In this document: one piece after another, positions 43,233 to 63,499 of the stretch
How positions within the stretch are numbered: position 1 is the stretch's first letter
How the letters are laid out: each line of letters starts with the position of its first letter
Source of the DNA: Salvelinus alpinus
Taxonomy: Eukaryota > Chordata > Actinopteri > Salmoniformes > Salmonidae
Length of the DNA: 64,000 nucleotides
NCBI RefSeq assembly: GCF_045679555.1
Contig: NC_092093.1
Span: forward strand, 64,734,575 to 64,798,574
Direction: 5' to 3'
Program-made: the position numbers and the translations under genes
Notes under the pieces: model-generated
What the model was told of the DNA's origin: nothing
Databases searched by the model: none
What the model saw: the letters and a program-made list of their open reading frames with translations, nothing else

Positions 43233-43338
43233 TAGTAGCCTACCAAACTTGCTAACTGCCTGGTACTCAGCACTCTGTTGTCCCTCTAATCACTCTGACA
43301 TCAATGCAAATGTTATTGAAAATCTAATCTAACATTTA

Positions 43339-43462
43339 GGGGCGACAGTGTTGGGCCAGTAACCGAAAGGTTGCTGGATTGAATCTCTGAGCTGACAAGG
43401 TAAAAATATGTCGTTCTGCCACAGAGCAAGGTAGTTAACCCGCTGTTCCCTGGGTGCCGAAG
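43339..43462 (+). mobile_element. HpaI-type SINE fragment with alternative 3' part
   Basis: The head gggcgacagtgttgggccag, ccgaaaggttgctggattga and ctgacaaggtaaaaatatgt match the HpaI-type core, but it then passes to gggtgccgaagatgtggatg instead of the usual tail. Confidence 0.7.
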
Positions 43463-43479
43463 ATGTGGATGTTGATTAA

Positions 43480-45140
43480 CGTTCTAAACACGTTTCATGG
43501 GACGTTGCAAGAAAATTAATGTGTCCAGTTTTCTGAGGATTGGGAGAATATTCCATCAACGTTCCACCAAACATACACAGAAGATGTTTGCCATGTTTTG
43601 GGAATATACAATATTAGTGTCCAAGACACGTTTCATTGAACGTTGCAAGAACATTCATGTGTCGTCCAGTTTTCTGAGGGTTAGAAGAATATTCTGTCAA
43701 CGTCTCACCAAACATACAGACATGGATATAGAACAAGACAAGGCACGTTTCATGGGAACGTTGTAAGAACATTTCTGTGTATCAGTTGTCAGGACGTCGC
43801 CTGATGATTCTAAAGAAACGTTGCCCCCCCCATATTTTAAAATTACACCTTGTTAGTTGCCAAACCCATGATTGGTGAACCACTGATGCATTCACAGCTC
43901 TTTTTTGTCTGTTGGCAAGGTTACACGCACACAGTGCTTTTAACATGTTTTCAACTTACATATAAACACACGTGATTATATTGGGCATGTTAATTTATAC
44001 AGAAATTATTATTCAACATGTCGTCACCTGGGATTTGAACTCACAACCTTTTGGTTCACTGCATTCAGATATTCATTCTACACTACCATGTCTGTGGAAG
44101 TTATCAGTTACTTTGATTATTCTCTCATCATTGATTTGATAGTTGTCTAATGTTGGTGGGGCATATTTAACCTTTTTTAATGATACTCATGAATCACTAC
44201 AATCAATAAAGTGTTTCTTGATTGTACTTTTACCAGAGCTGATAGTTACTTCAAAGTGCATTGATCCTATTGTTTACACCTATCAAGTTGTTTCAGATCT
44301 ACACAAGTGCCGAGGGAGGAGGGGTTAGGGTTTCTTCTGGACAGAGCCTAACTACACTGGTCAAATAAGAACAAGCTCTACAGATATCCCTTATTTGGAC
44401 AGTGTTTAGGGTGTTCGTCATTGGTGGTGGTCTGGGTTTGAGACGTGCTAGTGGAGTCACCATGCTCTCACATTCCTACTCTCCCCTATCGGATCTCAAT
44501 CCCAGACCACCAGCACCAATGACTAACTCCCATATCGCTGTCCCATAAGGGATATATCTAGGGCATGTGCTTATTGGACCAGTATAGTATAGGGTGAATG
44601 CACTTTGAACTAAATCTCAGCTCTGTTAAAGGTAGACTCAAGAAAATATTTTATTGATCATGGTGATTCAGGAGTATCATTAAAACACGTTAATATGCCC
44701 CACCAACATTAGTCAACTATACAGAAAGCCCTTAAGTTTCTGAAATACGTGAAGAAAATCAATGATGAGAGAATAGTCTGATGAACTGATACCTGACATG
44801 GTGGCGAAGCAGGAAGATTGGAGTACCGTGAACCAAGAGGTTGGAGTTCAAAATCCCATGTTAGAACATGTTGAATAATAATTACTGCAATGTTCTCATT
44901 TAACGTGTGTAGAACATTAATAGTTTATATTCTGAGAATATGTCAACCATGTTCTGTGTGTTGTTGGTGGGACGTTGATGGAATAATCTCCTAAACCATA
45001 GAAAACTGGACACGAATGTTCTTGCACCATTCTCATTTAACGTGTCTAGAACATTCATATTTTATGTTCTCAGAACATGGTAACCACATTCTGGGTATGT
45101 TTAATTTAACATTTCGAGAATGGTCTCTTGGTGATGGGTT
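43480..45140. mobile_element. 1.65-kb foldback element with long arms
   Basis: Sequence from about 43480 inward is met in inverse order on the right side up to about 45140: the outer blocks with cgttgcaagaacattcatgt and ccagttttctgag (right copy gaaaactggacacgaatgtt), then ttattattcaacatgt with a ggatttgaactc segment, the gttggtggggcatattt block (right copy aatatgccccaccaacat), and the centre with tatcccttatttggacag (right copy ctgtcccataagggatat). Arms are imperfect, roughly 700-800 bases each. No coding frame. Confidence 0.8.
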
Positions 45141-45689
45141 CTGACTTCTCAACTTGAAATATGGAATATCCTTGTTCATGGTACGGAGGGAGAGAGGTGA
45201 ATGCGAGGGGAATGCGTTCTGTCAGAACACATTATTGTTAGACATCAGGTATCCTTTGGAAAGGAGAAGGGCCACAGTCTGGTTGCTACACGAGAAGTGA
45301 ATGATTATCTGTAGGAGGAATTTATATGGTGGAGTCAATCAAGGTTGCATATAAGCCATGGCCTCGGAATGTTACTGAGTAAGGGAAAGGCAATCACATG
45401 GTTGCTGTCACTGATAAGGATGGATAGCGGTGGATTAGTGAGGAATGGGGGCCGAGGAGGAGAACAAACATAGGAGGAAGGTTTAAATACCAGTGCTTGA
45501 ATCAACATGTCGTTGTCTGTTCTGTTGTCTGACCCTTTGGGGGAAAAAACGTAATTTGAGCTTTTCATAGTTGTCCGCCAGTTTTTACCCTGTTATTTAG
45601 AACCTAACATCGGAAACAGGAACATTCCTATTAAAACGTTATTTAATTACCTAATGAGACTCTTGGGTGGGGAATAGGCAGGGTATATG
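45141..45689. other. intergenic, nothing assignable
   Basis: No gene or clear repeat recognised. Confidence 0.3.
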
Positions 45690-45960
45690 CTATTTAAATA
45701 CTGTAGTATTTACTATAGTTAACAAAAATGACTTTTGTGATTTTGCGGACATTACTGCAGTATTTACTACAGAGTTCTGTTATAGATAATACTGTAGTAT
45801 TTACTATATCATTCTAGAGTATACTACAACATTCTATAGTAAGTAATGCACATGATCGAGGGATACTTCCTTGTGCAGTATAGTATTCTACAGTATACTA
45901 CTGTTTAATACAGAATTCTATAGTATTATAGTATTCTGTAGAAAAGTGTTGTATATTTCC
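45690..45960. repeat. TACTGTAGTATTTACTATAG-rich repeat
   Basis: Multiple partial copies of tactgtagtatttactatag and its complement. Related to 40690-40825. Confidence 0.65.
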
Positions 45961-46119
45961 ATGTGAGTGTAATACATACAAAAATGCAGGTAAACACTCT
46001 TGGATTTTGTATTGGTATTTGGTCATGGCAATCCTTGATACTGTACATTACTTTGCCTTTACTCCTGACTCCTTTACTCCTGAGATAGCTTAGTCAAAAA
46101 CTCAGTTATCCAGTCTGTA

Positions 46120-46266
46120 TCACATCCGGACGTGATTGGGAGTCCTATAGGGCGGCGCACAATTGGCCCAGCGTCATCCGGGTTTGGCCGGGATAGGGCG
46201 TCATTGTAAATAAGAATTTGTTATTTAACTGACTTGCCAAGTTAAATAAAAGTTAAATAAAATAAT
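46120..46266 (+). mobile_element. tRNA-derived SINE 3' part
   Basis: Contains ggcggcgcacaattggccca, then gcgtcatccgggtttggccg and the RSg-1-type tail gtaaataagaatttgttatt and aagttaaataaaagttaaat. The tRNA head is missing. Confidence 0.75.
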
Positions 46267-46509
46267 TTTAAAATACTGTAAGTTAAACTGACCAGCAAAA
46301 CTGTCTTGATTTGGGTACATGGCTCTTTAGACAAAGGCTTGGCGCTCCATTCTGGTGTACGTTTGGTCAGACAGTCAGGAGAAACCACTGCCACCTCACC
46401 CTGGCCCAGCCACACTCTGACCTGAAGAAAGACTACTGCACCTTATTCCTCCCTCTTACTCATAGCACAGCACCACCTATTCCAGGAAACGCAGAGATTT
46501 ACTTGTACT

Positions 46510-48345
46510 GTATATTAATAACCTCTACTTGCTACCAAACCCGGATCCGGGAGCACCCCCCACAGTAAAAAAGCTGACTAGCATAGCCTAGCATAGCGTC
46601 ACAAGAAAATAGTAGCATCTAAATATCATTAAATCACAAGTCCAAGACACCAGATGAAAGATACAGATCCTGTGAATCCAGCCATCATTTCTGATTTTTA
46701 AAATGTTTTACAGGGAAGACACAATATGTAAATCTATTAGCTAACCACTGATAGCAAAAGACCTCATTTTTTTTTCACCATTTTTTTCCTGCATCAGTAG
46801 CTATCACTAATTCGACTAAATAAAGATATATATAGCCACTAACCAAGAAACAACTTCATAAGATGACAGTCTGATAACATATTTATGGTATAGGATAGTT
46901 TTTTTGTGCATTTGTGCATTTTTCAGGTATAAATTACAGTTTACCATTGCAGCTGCAATCTGAAATAGCGTTGGAAGCAGCCGGAATAATTACAGAGACC
47001 GACGTCAATTACCAAAAGAATCATCCTAAAACACTTCAGAAAAATACACAGCCTACAGCAATCTAAAGACACAGATCTTGTGAATCCAGAGAATATTTCA
47101 GATTTTCTAAGTGTTTTACAGCGAAAACACAATATAGCATTATATGAGCGTACCACAATAGCCAGAATCACAACCGCATTTACCAGCTGTAAATGTTAGC
47201 GATCGTAATAACCCAACAAAAGATATATAATTTTACTAACCTGGATTTACTTCATCAGATGACAGTCCTGTAACATCATGTTACACAATGCATATAGCTT
47301 TTGTTCGAAAATGTGCATATTTAGCAGCATAAATCGTGGTTATACTATGTAATCACTACAAACATTGCATGTATTCTGGCCGGCGCCATTTTGGATTAGC
47401 GCCTATTCTTATAAAAATACTATTCATAAACTTGACAAAAAAATATAAGTTGGACAACAATCGAAAGATAAATTAGTTCTTAATGCAATCGCTATGTTAG
47501 ATTTTTAAAATTAACGTTACTAGACATATAGTGTGCGTTGCAGCCAGACCAGTGCCTGCAAAAGTGGCGCGCAAACACTATGACATTTTTCCACATAAAT
47601 ACGTAATAACATCATAAATAGTTCCTACTTTTGGACGAGCTTCCATCAGTATCTTGGGCAATGTGTCTTTTCTTCAAAAGAATAGTTGCTTTGTTGTAAA
47701 ACGTCCTCTTCACCTTTGGAACTAGCTGCTACCATTAGCTATGTCGCACAAACATGTCCAAATCCTCAAACTAGATACAAAGGAAATTCAGAAAAATAGC
47801 ACTATACTCGCATAAACTGATATAAATCGGTTTCAAATAACATCGTTATGATGTTTCTAAAACCTATATTTAATTAAATTACAGACGGATACATCTCTGG
47901 TCGATAACTGAGCGTTCCAAAATTTCATCCTGAGTTGTTGCCAGGCGCCATTACGAACGAGGAAAAGAAATGTACTCTCGTTCCATCCGGCTTTATAACC
48001 TCGGACAGCTACGTAGAGAGCCGATTCCACTTCTCATTGGTTACTGACATCCAGGGGAAGGCGGGGGCAGTTCATTTCCAGCCATAGGATATACACAGGC
48101 TTTAAAACTGAACCCAGATCAGAGGATAATTCTCAGACCTTCGCAAGTCATGTCAGGATTTTTGCTGTAGAGGGAGTTCTGGGTCACCCACAGACATAAT
48201 TCAAACGGTTTTAGAAACTAGACAGTGTTTTCTATCCAATAGTAGTAAGGATATGCATATTGTACGATCAAGAATTGAGCAATAGGCCGTTTAATTTGGA
48301 GACCAATTTTCGCTAAGTCGAAACAGCACCCCCTATATTCTCAAG
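46510..48345. repeat. 1.8-kb AT-rich non-coding interspersed repeat
   Basis: Begins cccggatccgggagcacccc and ends tcgaaacagcaccccctata, so short gcaccccc words face each other at the ends. The interior contains repeated internal blocks (gacacagatcttgtgaatcc at 47070 is close to a block at 46660) and no long frame. The terminal 130 bases resemble positions 310-441. A non-autonomous DNA element is likely, class unknown. Confidence 0.6.
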
Positions 48346-48489
48346 ATTAAATAACTGTGTCACGTTCCTTGGGTATGAAGAGAATGTGACCATTCAGGCT
48401 GTGCACTCATAAAATAATAACTTGTTCCTTTACCATGCTCCTTTTCTGAACATCAAACATTTTCACAATAATCATAATAATGCAGTCTC

Positions 48490-48695
48490 CACCACACTGT
48501 AAAAAAATGATGTTGATTCAATGTACAATTATAAGGCAACCAGCTGCAATAGGATTGTGAGTTGGCTGAAGATAATTTTTACACACAAACTTTTTGTTGT
48601 GAGTTTGCTCAACAACATTTCTGTTTGAGCACAATCCCATTGCAGCTGGTTGCCTTATAATTGTACGTTGAATCAACATACTTTTTTCCAGTACA
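48490..48695. mobile_element. foldback MITE, about 60-bp arms
   Basis: The left arm from about 48499 (ctgtaaaaaaatgatgttga, then tacaattataaggcaaccag and ctgcaataggattgtg) is met in reverse complement on the right up to about 48693 (cacaatcccattgcagctgg, ttgccttataattgta, gttgaatcaaca). The loop is about 75 bases. Confidence 0.92.
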
Positions 48696-48699
48696 AAGT

Positions 48700-49110
48700 C
48701 TGTGCGTAAATGGTTTTGCTTTGACAAATAAAACACTTATAAAACACTTAAGATCACATTAATTTCTCTGTGCTGTGGGTGAGCTGCCCAAATTAAACTA
48801 TGATAAGATGCAGTAATAATGAGCAATAAAAATAACATGTCTTATATTGATTTGTTTATAACCAAAATGTTTTCAAATTATACATTTTCTGAATTACCAT
48901 GTTTCACCCTCAACCCTTATCCAGATGGAGAGAGGTTTACAGATGTTCTGGAGACAGATGTTCCAAAACACAACTCAGTTGTTAACATCTCACCTGTTAC
49001 TCCCTTATCAAGTCAGATTGTATCAGTAGTACCTGTTCAGGCTGGGCGTGGAAATTAGTCAGAGTTATGTTGTATTTTCAGAGTTAAGTTTATTTCATTA
49101 ACCCATGCCC
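48700..49110. other. intergenic, nothing assignable
   Basis: A 79-codon open stretch at 48819-49058 has no recognised domain and is not called as a gene. Confidence 0.3.
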
Positions 49111-49112
49111 TT

Positions 49113-49324
49113 CTGAAAAGCTATCATCGAGGCAAAGGGTGGCTACTTTGAAGAATCTAAAATATATTTTGATTTGTTTAACACTTTTTTGGTTACTACT
49201 TGATTCCATATTTGTTATTTAATAGTTTTGATGTCTTCATTGTTATTCTACAATTTAGAAAGTAGTAAAAATAAAGAAAAAACATTGAATAATTAGGTGT
49301 GTCCAAACTTTTGACTGGTACTGT
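49113..49324 (-). mobile_element. Tc1-like right-end fragment (family of 15345)
   Basis: The sequence catcgaggcaaagggtggct through ccaaacttttgactggtact to the terminal g parallels 16674-16877, the right terminal region of the chrnd intron element. No transposase is left. Confidence 0.88.
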
Positions 49325-49930
49325 ACATCCCTCATTGGCCTATCCCTCTGTTCTTTCACATATCTACTATTCACAAAGAACCTGTCAGAATCCCTCAACC
49401 TTGATCCACCCTCCTCTACTGTCTTTAGTACCTGAGCATATGACATCTTCTGCACTACTTTGACCCTGGCCACCTCAACCTGCCTCTCTGACCCTGGCCA
49501 CCTCAACCTGCCTCTCTGACCCTGGCCACCTCAACCTGCATCTCTGACCCTGGCCACCTCAACCTGCCTCTCTGACCCTGGCCACCTCAACCTGCCTATC
49601 TGACCCTGGCCACCTCAACCTGCCTCTCTGACCCTGGCCACCTCAACCTGCCCCTCTCGTACTGGACACCTCCGATCCCCGGCAACATGGGCAACCCTAC
49701 AGTTGGCACACATACATTTTTTCCACTGAAACTACACAGTCCTCTGTCCCATGTCCTCCTGCACACTTTCCACATCTTGGATTCTCCCTCCCACACGCAG
49801 CTGCAACATGCCCATAAACGTGACACCTATAACACCTCAGTATATTCGGCACAAAAGCTCTAACAGCATAACTCATATATACAAATATTAGTTTGTCAGG
49901 TAAAGACTCTAAATCAAAGTTCAAAAGAAC
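49325..49930 (-). pseudogene. gag-like ORF1 fragment with zinc knuckles
   Basis: The minus strand 49924-49697 reads CYRCHVYGHVAAAC, a C-X2-C-X4-H-X4-C knuckle, followed by CGKCAGGHGTEDC, a second knuckle. Lower down, RQVEVARVKVVQKMSYAQVL (49500-49430) follows. This layout fits the nucleic-acid-binding ORF1 of a LINE (L1/Tx1-like) rather than a host gene. The part between has been expanded by a minisatellite and frames are broken. Confidence 0.6.
49460..49655. repeat. 28-bp minisatellite inside ORF1 codons
   Basis: About seven tandem copies of a 28-bp unit starting gaccctggccacctcaacct and ending gcctctct. The unit equals part of the ORF1 fragment's own coding sequence (the RQVEVARV codons on the minus strand). 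Confidence 0.9.
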
Positions 49931-50699
49931 AGAGGAAGTCTGCCTAGAAGGCCAGCATCCCGGAGTCCCCTCTTCACTGTTGACGTTGAGATTGGTGTTT
50001 TGCGGGTACTATTTATTGAAGCTGCCAGTTGAGGACTTGTGAGGCGTCTGTTTCTCAAACTAGACACTCTAATGTACTTGTCCTCTTGCTCAGTTGTGCA
50101 CCGGGGCCTCCCACTCCTCTTTCTATTCTGGTTAGAGCCAGTTTGCGGTGTTCTGTGAAGGGAGTAGTACACAGCATTGTACCAGATCTTCAGTTTCTTG
50201 GCAATTTCTCACATGGAATAACCTTCATTTCTCAGAACAAGAATAGACTGTCGAGTTTCAGGAGAAAGTTCTTTGCTTCTGGCCATTTTGAGCCTGTAAT
50301 CGAACCCACAAATGCTGATGCTCCAGATACTCAACTAGTCTAAAGAAGGACAGTTTTATTTTTTCTTTAATCAGCACAACAGCTTTCAGCTGTGCAAACA
50401 TAATTGCAAAAGGGTTTTCTAATGATCAATTAGCCTTTTAAAATGATAAACTTGTATTAGCTAACACAATGTGCCATTGGAACACAAGAGTGATGATTGC
50501 TGATAATGGGCCTCTGTACGCCTATGTAGATATTCCATAAAAAATCAGACATTTCCAGCTACAATAGTCATTTACAACATTAATAATGTCTACATTGTAT
50601 TTCTGATCAATTTGATGTTATTTTAATGGGCAAAAAATTTGCTTTTCTTTCAAAAACAAGGCATTTCTAAGTGACCCCAACCTTTTGATCGGTAGTGTA
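49930..50699 (-). mobile_element. Tc1-like element fragment, N-terminal half
   Basis: On the minus strand 50172-49930 reads as transposase DNA-binding region (NRKRSGRPRCTTEQEDKYIR, VSSLRNRRLTSPQLAASIN, STSTVKRGLRDAGL). The right end passes through a tail to accttttgatcggtagtgta, a Tc1 terminal repeat. The catalytic domain is missing. A family distinct from the other Tc1 copies. Confidence 0.82.
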
Positions 50700-50760
50700 G
50701 GTGACAGCCACATGGTGGTACCACAGATAGAACAATGAGACAAATATTTCACTGGGTGTA

Positions 50761-52033
<1,273 letters not shown>

Positions 52034-52041
52034 GGTATGAC

Positions 52042-52644
52042 CAGTGGTGGAAAAAGTACCCAATTGTCATACTTGAGTAAAAGTAAAGATACATTCATAG
52101 AAAATTACTAAAGTCAAAGTCAAAGTCACCCAGTAAAATTCTACTTGAGTAACAGTCTAAAAGTATTTGGTTTCAAATATACTTAAGTATCAAAAGTAAA
52201 TGTAATTGCTAAAACATACTTAAGTATCAAAAGTAAAAGTATAAATCATTTCAAATTCCTTATATTAAGCAAACAACATTACACCATTTTCTTGTTTTTT
52301 ACATTTACGGAAAGCCAGGGGCACGCTCCCACACTTAGACATAATTTACAAACAAAGCATGTGTTTAGTGAGCCCGCCAGATCAGAGGCAGTAGGGATGA
52401 CCAGGGATGTTCTCTTGATAAGTGTGTGAATTAGACCATTTTCCTGTCCTGCTAAGCATTCAAAATGTAACAAGTACTTTTGAGTGTCATTGAAAATGTA
52501 TGGAGTAAAAAGTACATAGTTTTCTTTAGGAATGTAGTGAAGTAAAAGTAAAAGATGTCAAAAATAGAAATAGTAAAGTAAAGTACAGATATCCCCCAAA
52601 AGTAGTACTTTTAAGTATTTTTACCTAAGTACTTTATACCACTG
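52042..52644. mobile_element. hAT-type MITE with 8-bp target duplication
   Basis: Starts CAGTGGTGGAAAAAGTACCC and ends ACTTTATACCACTG. Flanked by GGTATGAC at 52034-52041 and 52645-52652, a perfect 8-bp duplication. Inverse orientation to the copy at 34653-35216. Confidence 0.95.
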
Positions 52645-52867
52645 GGTATGACAACACACACGCGCACGCACGCACGCACACACGCACACACACACACACA
52701 CATTAGAGAGAACTCAAATACTGATAGATATGTGGACGTTCAAAGACACACACTAATGCGCACACACCTGGTCGTAGATGTTAATCCTGTGTAATTACAG
52801 TATATGCCATATTTGTATTAATTCGCAAGTGGAGTACAGCCTGATTACTGAAGGGAGTGTGTGTGTA

Positions 52868-54474
52868 CAGTGGGGAGAACAAGTATTTGATACACTGCCG
52901 ATTTTGCAGGTTTTCCTACTTACAAAGCATGTAGAGGTCTGTAATTTTTATCATAGGTACACTTCAACTGTGAGAGACTGAATCTAAAACAAAAATCCAG
53001 AAAATCACATTGTATGATTTTTAAGTAATTAATTTGCATTTTATTGCATGACATAAGTATTTGATACATCAGAAAACCAGAACTTAATATTTGCTACAGA
53101 AACCTTTGTTTGCAATTACAGAGATCATACGCTTCCTGTAGTTCTTGACCAGGTTTGCACACACTGCAGCAGGGATTTTGGCCCAATCCTCCATACAGAC
53201 CTTCTCCAGATCCTTCAGGTTTCGGGGCTGTCGCTGGGCAATACGGACTTTCAGCTCCCTCCAAAGATTTTCTATTGGGTTCAGGTCTGGAGACTGGCTA
53301 GGCCACTCCAGGACCTTGAGATGCTTCTTACGGAGCCACTCCTTAGTTGCCCTGGCTGTGTGTTTCGGGTCGTTGTCATGCTGGAAGACCCAGCCACGAC
53401 CCATCTTCAATGCTCTTACTGAGGGAAGGAGGTTGTTGGCCAAGATCTCGCGATACATGGCCCCATCCATCCTCCCCTCAATACGGTGCAGTCGTCCTGT
53501 CCCCTTTGCAGAAAAGCATCCCCAAAGAATGATGTTTCCACCTCCATGCTTCACGGTTGGGATGGTGTTCTTGGGGTTGTACTCATCCTTCTTCTTCCTC
53601 CAAACATGGCGAGTGGAGTTTAGACCAAAAAGCTCTATTTTTGTCTCATCAGACCACATGACCTTCTCCCATTCCTCCTCTGGATCATCCAGATGGTCCT
53701 TGGCAAACTTCAGATGGGCCTGGATATGCGCTGGCTTGAGCAGGGGGACCTTGCGTGCGCTGCAGGATTTTAATCCATGGCGGCGTAGTGTGTTACTAAT
53801 GGTTTTCTTTGAGACTGTGGTTCCAGCTCTCTTCAGGTCATTGACCAGGTCCTGCCGTGTAGTTCTGGGCTGATCCCTCACCTTCCTCATGATCATTGAT
53901 GCCCCACGAGGTGAGATCTTGCATGGAGCCCCAGACCGAGGGTGATTGACCGTCATCTTGAACTTCTTCCATTTTCTAATAATTGCGCCAACAGTTGTTG
54001 CCTTCTCACCAAGCTGCTTGCCTATTGTCCTGTAGCCCATCCCAGCCTTGTGCAGGTCTACCATTTTAGCCCTGATGTCCTTACACAGCTCTCTGGTCTT
54101 GGCCATTGTGGAGAGGTTGGAGTCTGTTTGATTGAGTGTGTGGACAGGTGTCTTTTATACAGGTAACGAGTTCAAACAGGTGCAGTTAATACAGGTAATG
54201 AGTGGAGAACAGGAGGGCTTCTTAAAGAAAAACTAACAGGTCTGTGAGAGCCGGAATTCTTACTGGTTGGTAGGTGATCAAATACTTACGTCATGCAATA
54301 AAATGCAAATTAATTACTTAAAAATCATACAATGTGATTTTCTGGATGTTTGTTTTAGATTCCGTCTCTCACAGTTGAAGTGTACCTATGATAAAAACTA
54401 CAGACCTCTACATGCTTTGTAAGTAGGAAAACCTGCAAAATCGGCAGTGTATCAAATACTTGTTCTCCCCACTG
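52868..54474 (-). mobile_element. complete Tc1-like element, apparently intact
   Basis: 1607 bp with TA duplications at 52866-52867 and 54475-54476. Terminal inverted repeats of about 200 bp start CAGTGGGGAGAACAAGTATT, and each carries an outer and an inner copy of the aagtatttgata motif (IR/DR layout). It encodes an uninterrupted transposase on the minus strand. Same length as the copy at 24924-26530. Confidence 0.96.
53084..54106 (-). CDS. Tc1-like transposase, intact DD34E
   Basis: 340 codons, the length of Sleeping Beauty transposase. It binds the terminal repeats and cuts and pastes the element at TA sites in the nucleus. The N-terminus has a paired-like helix-turn-helix domain (residues about 5-50, [20 protein letters not shown] and [11 protein letters not shown]). 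A second DNA-binding part follows around 85-110 ([13 protein letters not shown]). The catalytic triad is D153 ([10 protein letters not shown]), D244 (FQHDNDPKH) and E279 (LNPIENLW), with 34 residues between the last two. The glycine-rich box is [17 protein letters not shown] at 186-202. The start Met begins the usual [10 protein letters not shown]. No stop or frameshift was found, unlike copies at 3905 and 24924. Whether it is expressed or active cannot be told from sequence. Confidence 0.93.
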   Translation of the reverse strand: MAKTRELCKDIRAKMVDLHKAGMGYRTIGKQLGEKATTVGAIIRKWKKFKMTVNHPRSGAPCKISPRGASMIMRKVRDQPRTTRQDLVNDLKRAGTTVSKKTISNTLRRHGLKSCSARKVPLLKPAHIQAHLKFAKDHLDDPEEEWEKVMWSDETKIELFGLNSTRHVWRKKKDEYNPKNTIPTVKHGGGNIILWGCFSAKGTGRLHRIEGRMDGAMYREILANNLLPSVRALKMGRGWVFQHDNDPKHTARATKEWLRKKHLKVLEWPSQSPDLNPIENLWRELKVRIAQRQPRNLKDLEKVCMEDWAKIPAAVCANLVKNYRKRMISVIANKGFCSKY

Positions 54475-54476
54475 TA

Positions 54477-54924
54477 TATGTGTGTGTATGTGCTTGTGCA
54501 TGTGTGTGTGTGCCCTCCCTCAGTTAGTAGATTAGTGAGAGATTGCCAGGGCTGCAGATAAGAGGATTTGAGTGGAATTTGTGTCATTCTATCGGCGGAG
54601 GAATAGATTTATATTGATTTTAATCAGAGAGAGACAGATTCACTGAACCACAGATAATATAGATGGGGAGAGATAGAGAGAGGCAGAGAAGGTGTCAGAG
54701 GTAAACACAGAAAGAGAGAGAGCAAGCAACTGACGAGAGGAGAGAGAATATTAGAGAGAAGATAGAGGTTCTCCAAAACAAAAACACACGACACGCTGGC
54801 CGGGTGTTTCTACACTTGGAGAAAGAATGAAAGATCAATGGAACATCAGGACACTTTTATGAGGACGAAGAGCTAACAACACACTCATCACATCTTGGAG
54901 TATTTGAAGAAATGCAGCTGTGTG
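54477..54924 (+). other. upstream region of gabrr3
   Basis: Purine-rich (gagagagag) sequence between the Tc1 element and the 27-bp minisatellite. A GTGAGT donor-like site at about 54923 could end an untranslated exon, but this is speculative. No coding exon seen. Confidence 0.3.
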
Positions 54925-54939
54925 GTGAGTGATCATCGA

Positions 54940-55300
54940 CCACAACCATCAACATTGCAACCACGACCACAACCATCAACAGTGCAACAAGGACCACAAC
55001 CATCATCACTGCAACCACGACCACAACCATCAACTGTGCAACAACGACCACAACCATCATCACTGCAACCACGACCACAACCATCATCACTGCAACCACG
55101 ACCACAACCATCAACAGTGCAACAAGGACCACAACCATCATCACTGCAACCACGACCACAACCATCATCACTGCAACCACGACCACAACCATCATCACTG
55201 CAACCACGACCACAACCATCATCACTGCAACCACGACCACAACCATCATCACTGCAACCACGACCACAACCATCAACAGTGCAACAAGGACCACAACCAT
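54940..55300. repeat. 27-bp minisatellite upstream of gabrr3
   Basis: About 13 tandem copies of a 27-bp unit such as gaccacaaccatcatcactg plus caaccac, with variants ending acagtgcaacaag. Because 27 is divisible by three and the units lack stops, frames stay open on both strands (His-Asn-rich, Pro-Gln-rich or Met-Val-rich). These are not taken as proteins. Confidence 0.95.
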
Positions 55301-55506
55301 CAACCCCAACCCCTGACTGTGATCGGAGCGATCATAGTTCTATTGGAGTCCCTGCTTTAAGTGACCGTCATTTATTTTTCTAATATGCTTTTATTAGTTC
55401 ATGTTTCCCTGGAAAAACAGTGACACATGTTATTGCTCTGTGGACTATACTGGCTACATAAAGATGAACTGAACTCCTGACCTCTAACTCCAACCCTGAC
55501 CACATC

Positions 55507-63480
<7,974 letters not shown>

Positions 63481-63499
<19 letters not shown>

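Larger units (their letters stand above)
41089..43330 (+). mobile_element. non-autonomous DNA element split by a LINE
   Basis: The left part 41089-41217 (gtagggctgtcgcggtgacc to ctccaagctctgatgctgct) and the right part from 43233 (attagtagcctaccaaactt to about 43330) join in the same order as the uninterrupted reverse copy at 32460-32722. The LINE of 41218-43232 therefore inserted into a pre-existing repeat. Confidence 0.75.

Noticed and set aside
48819-49058. 79-codon open frame as a possible small gene
   Set aside because: No domain, no splice context and repeats on both sides. The length is expected by chance in AT-rich DNA.
54895-55383. Open frame of 162 codons rich in Pro and Gln, and a His-Asn-rich frame
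   Set aside because: Both are produced by a stop-free 27-bp tandem unit and have no domain or splice context.
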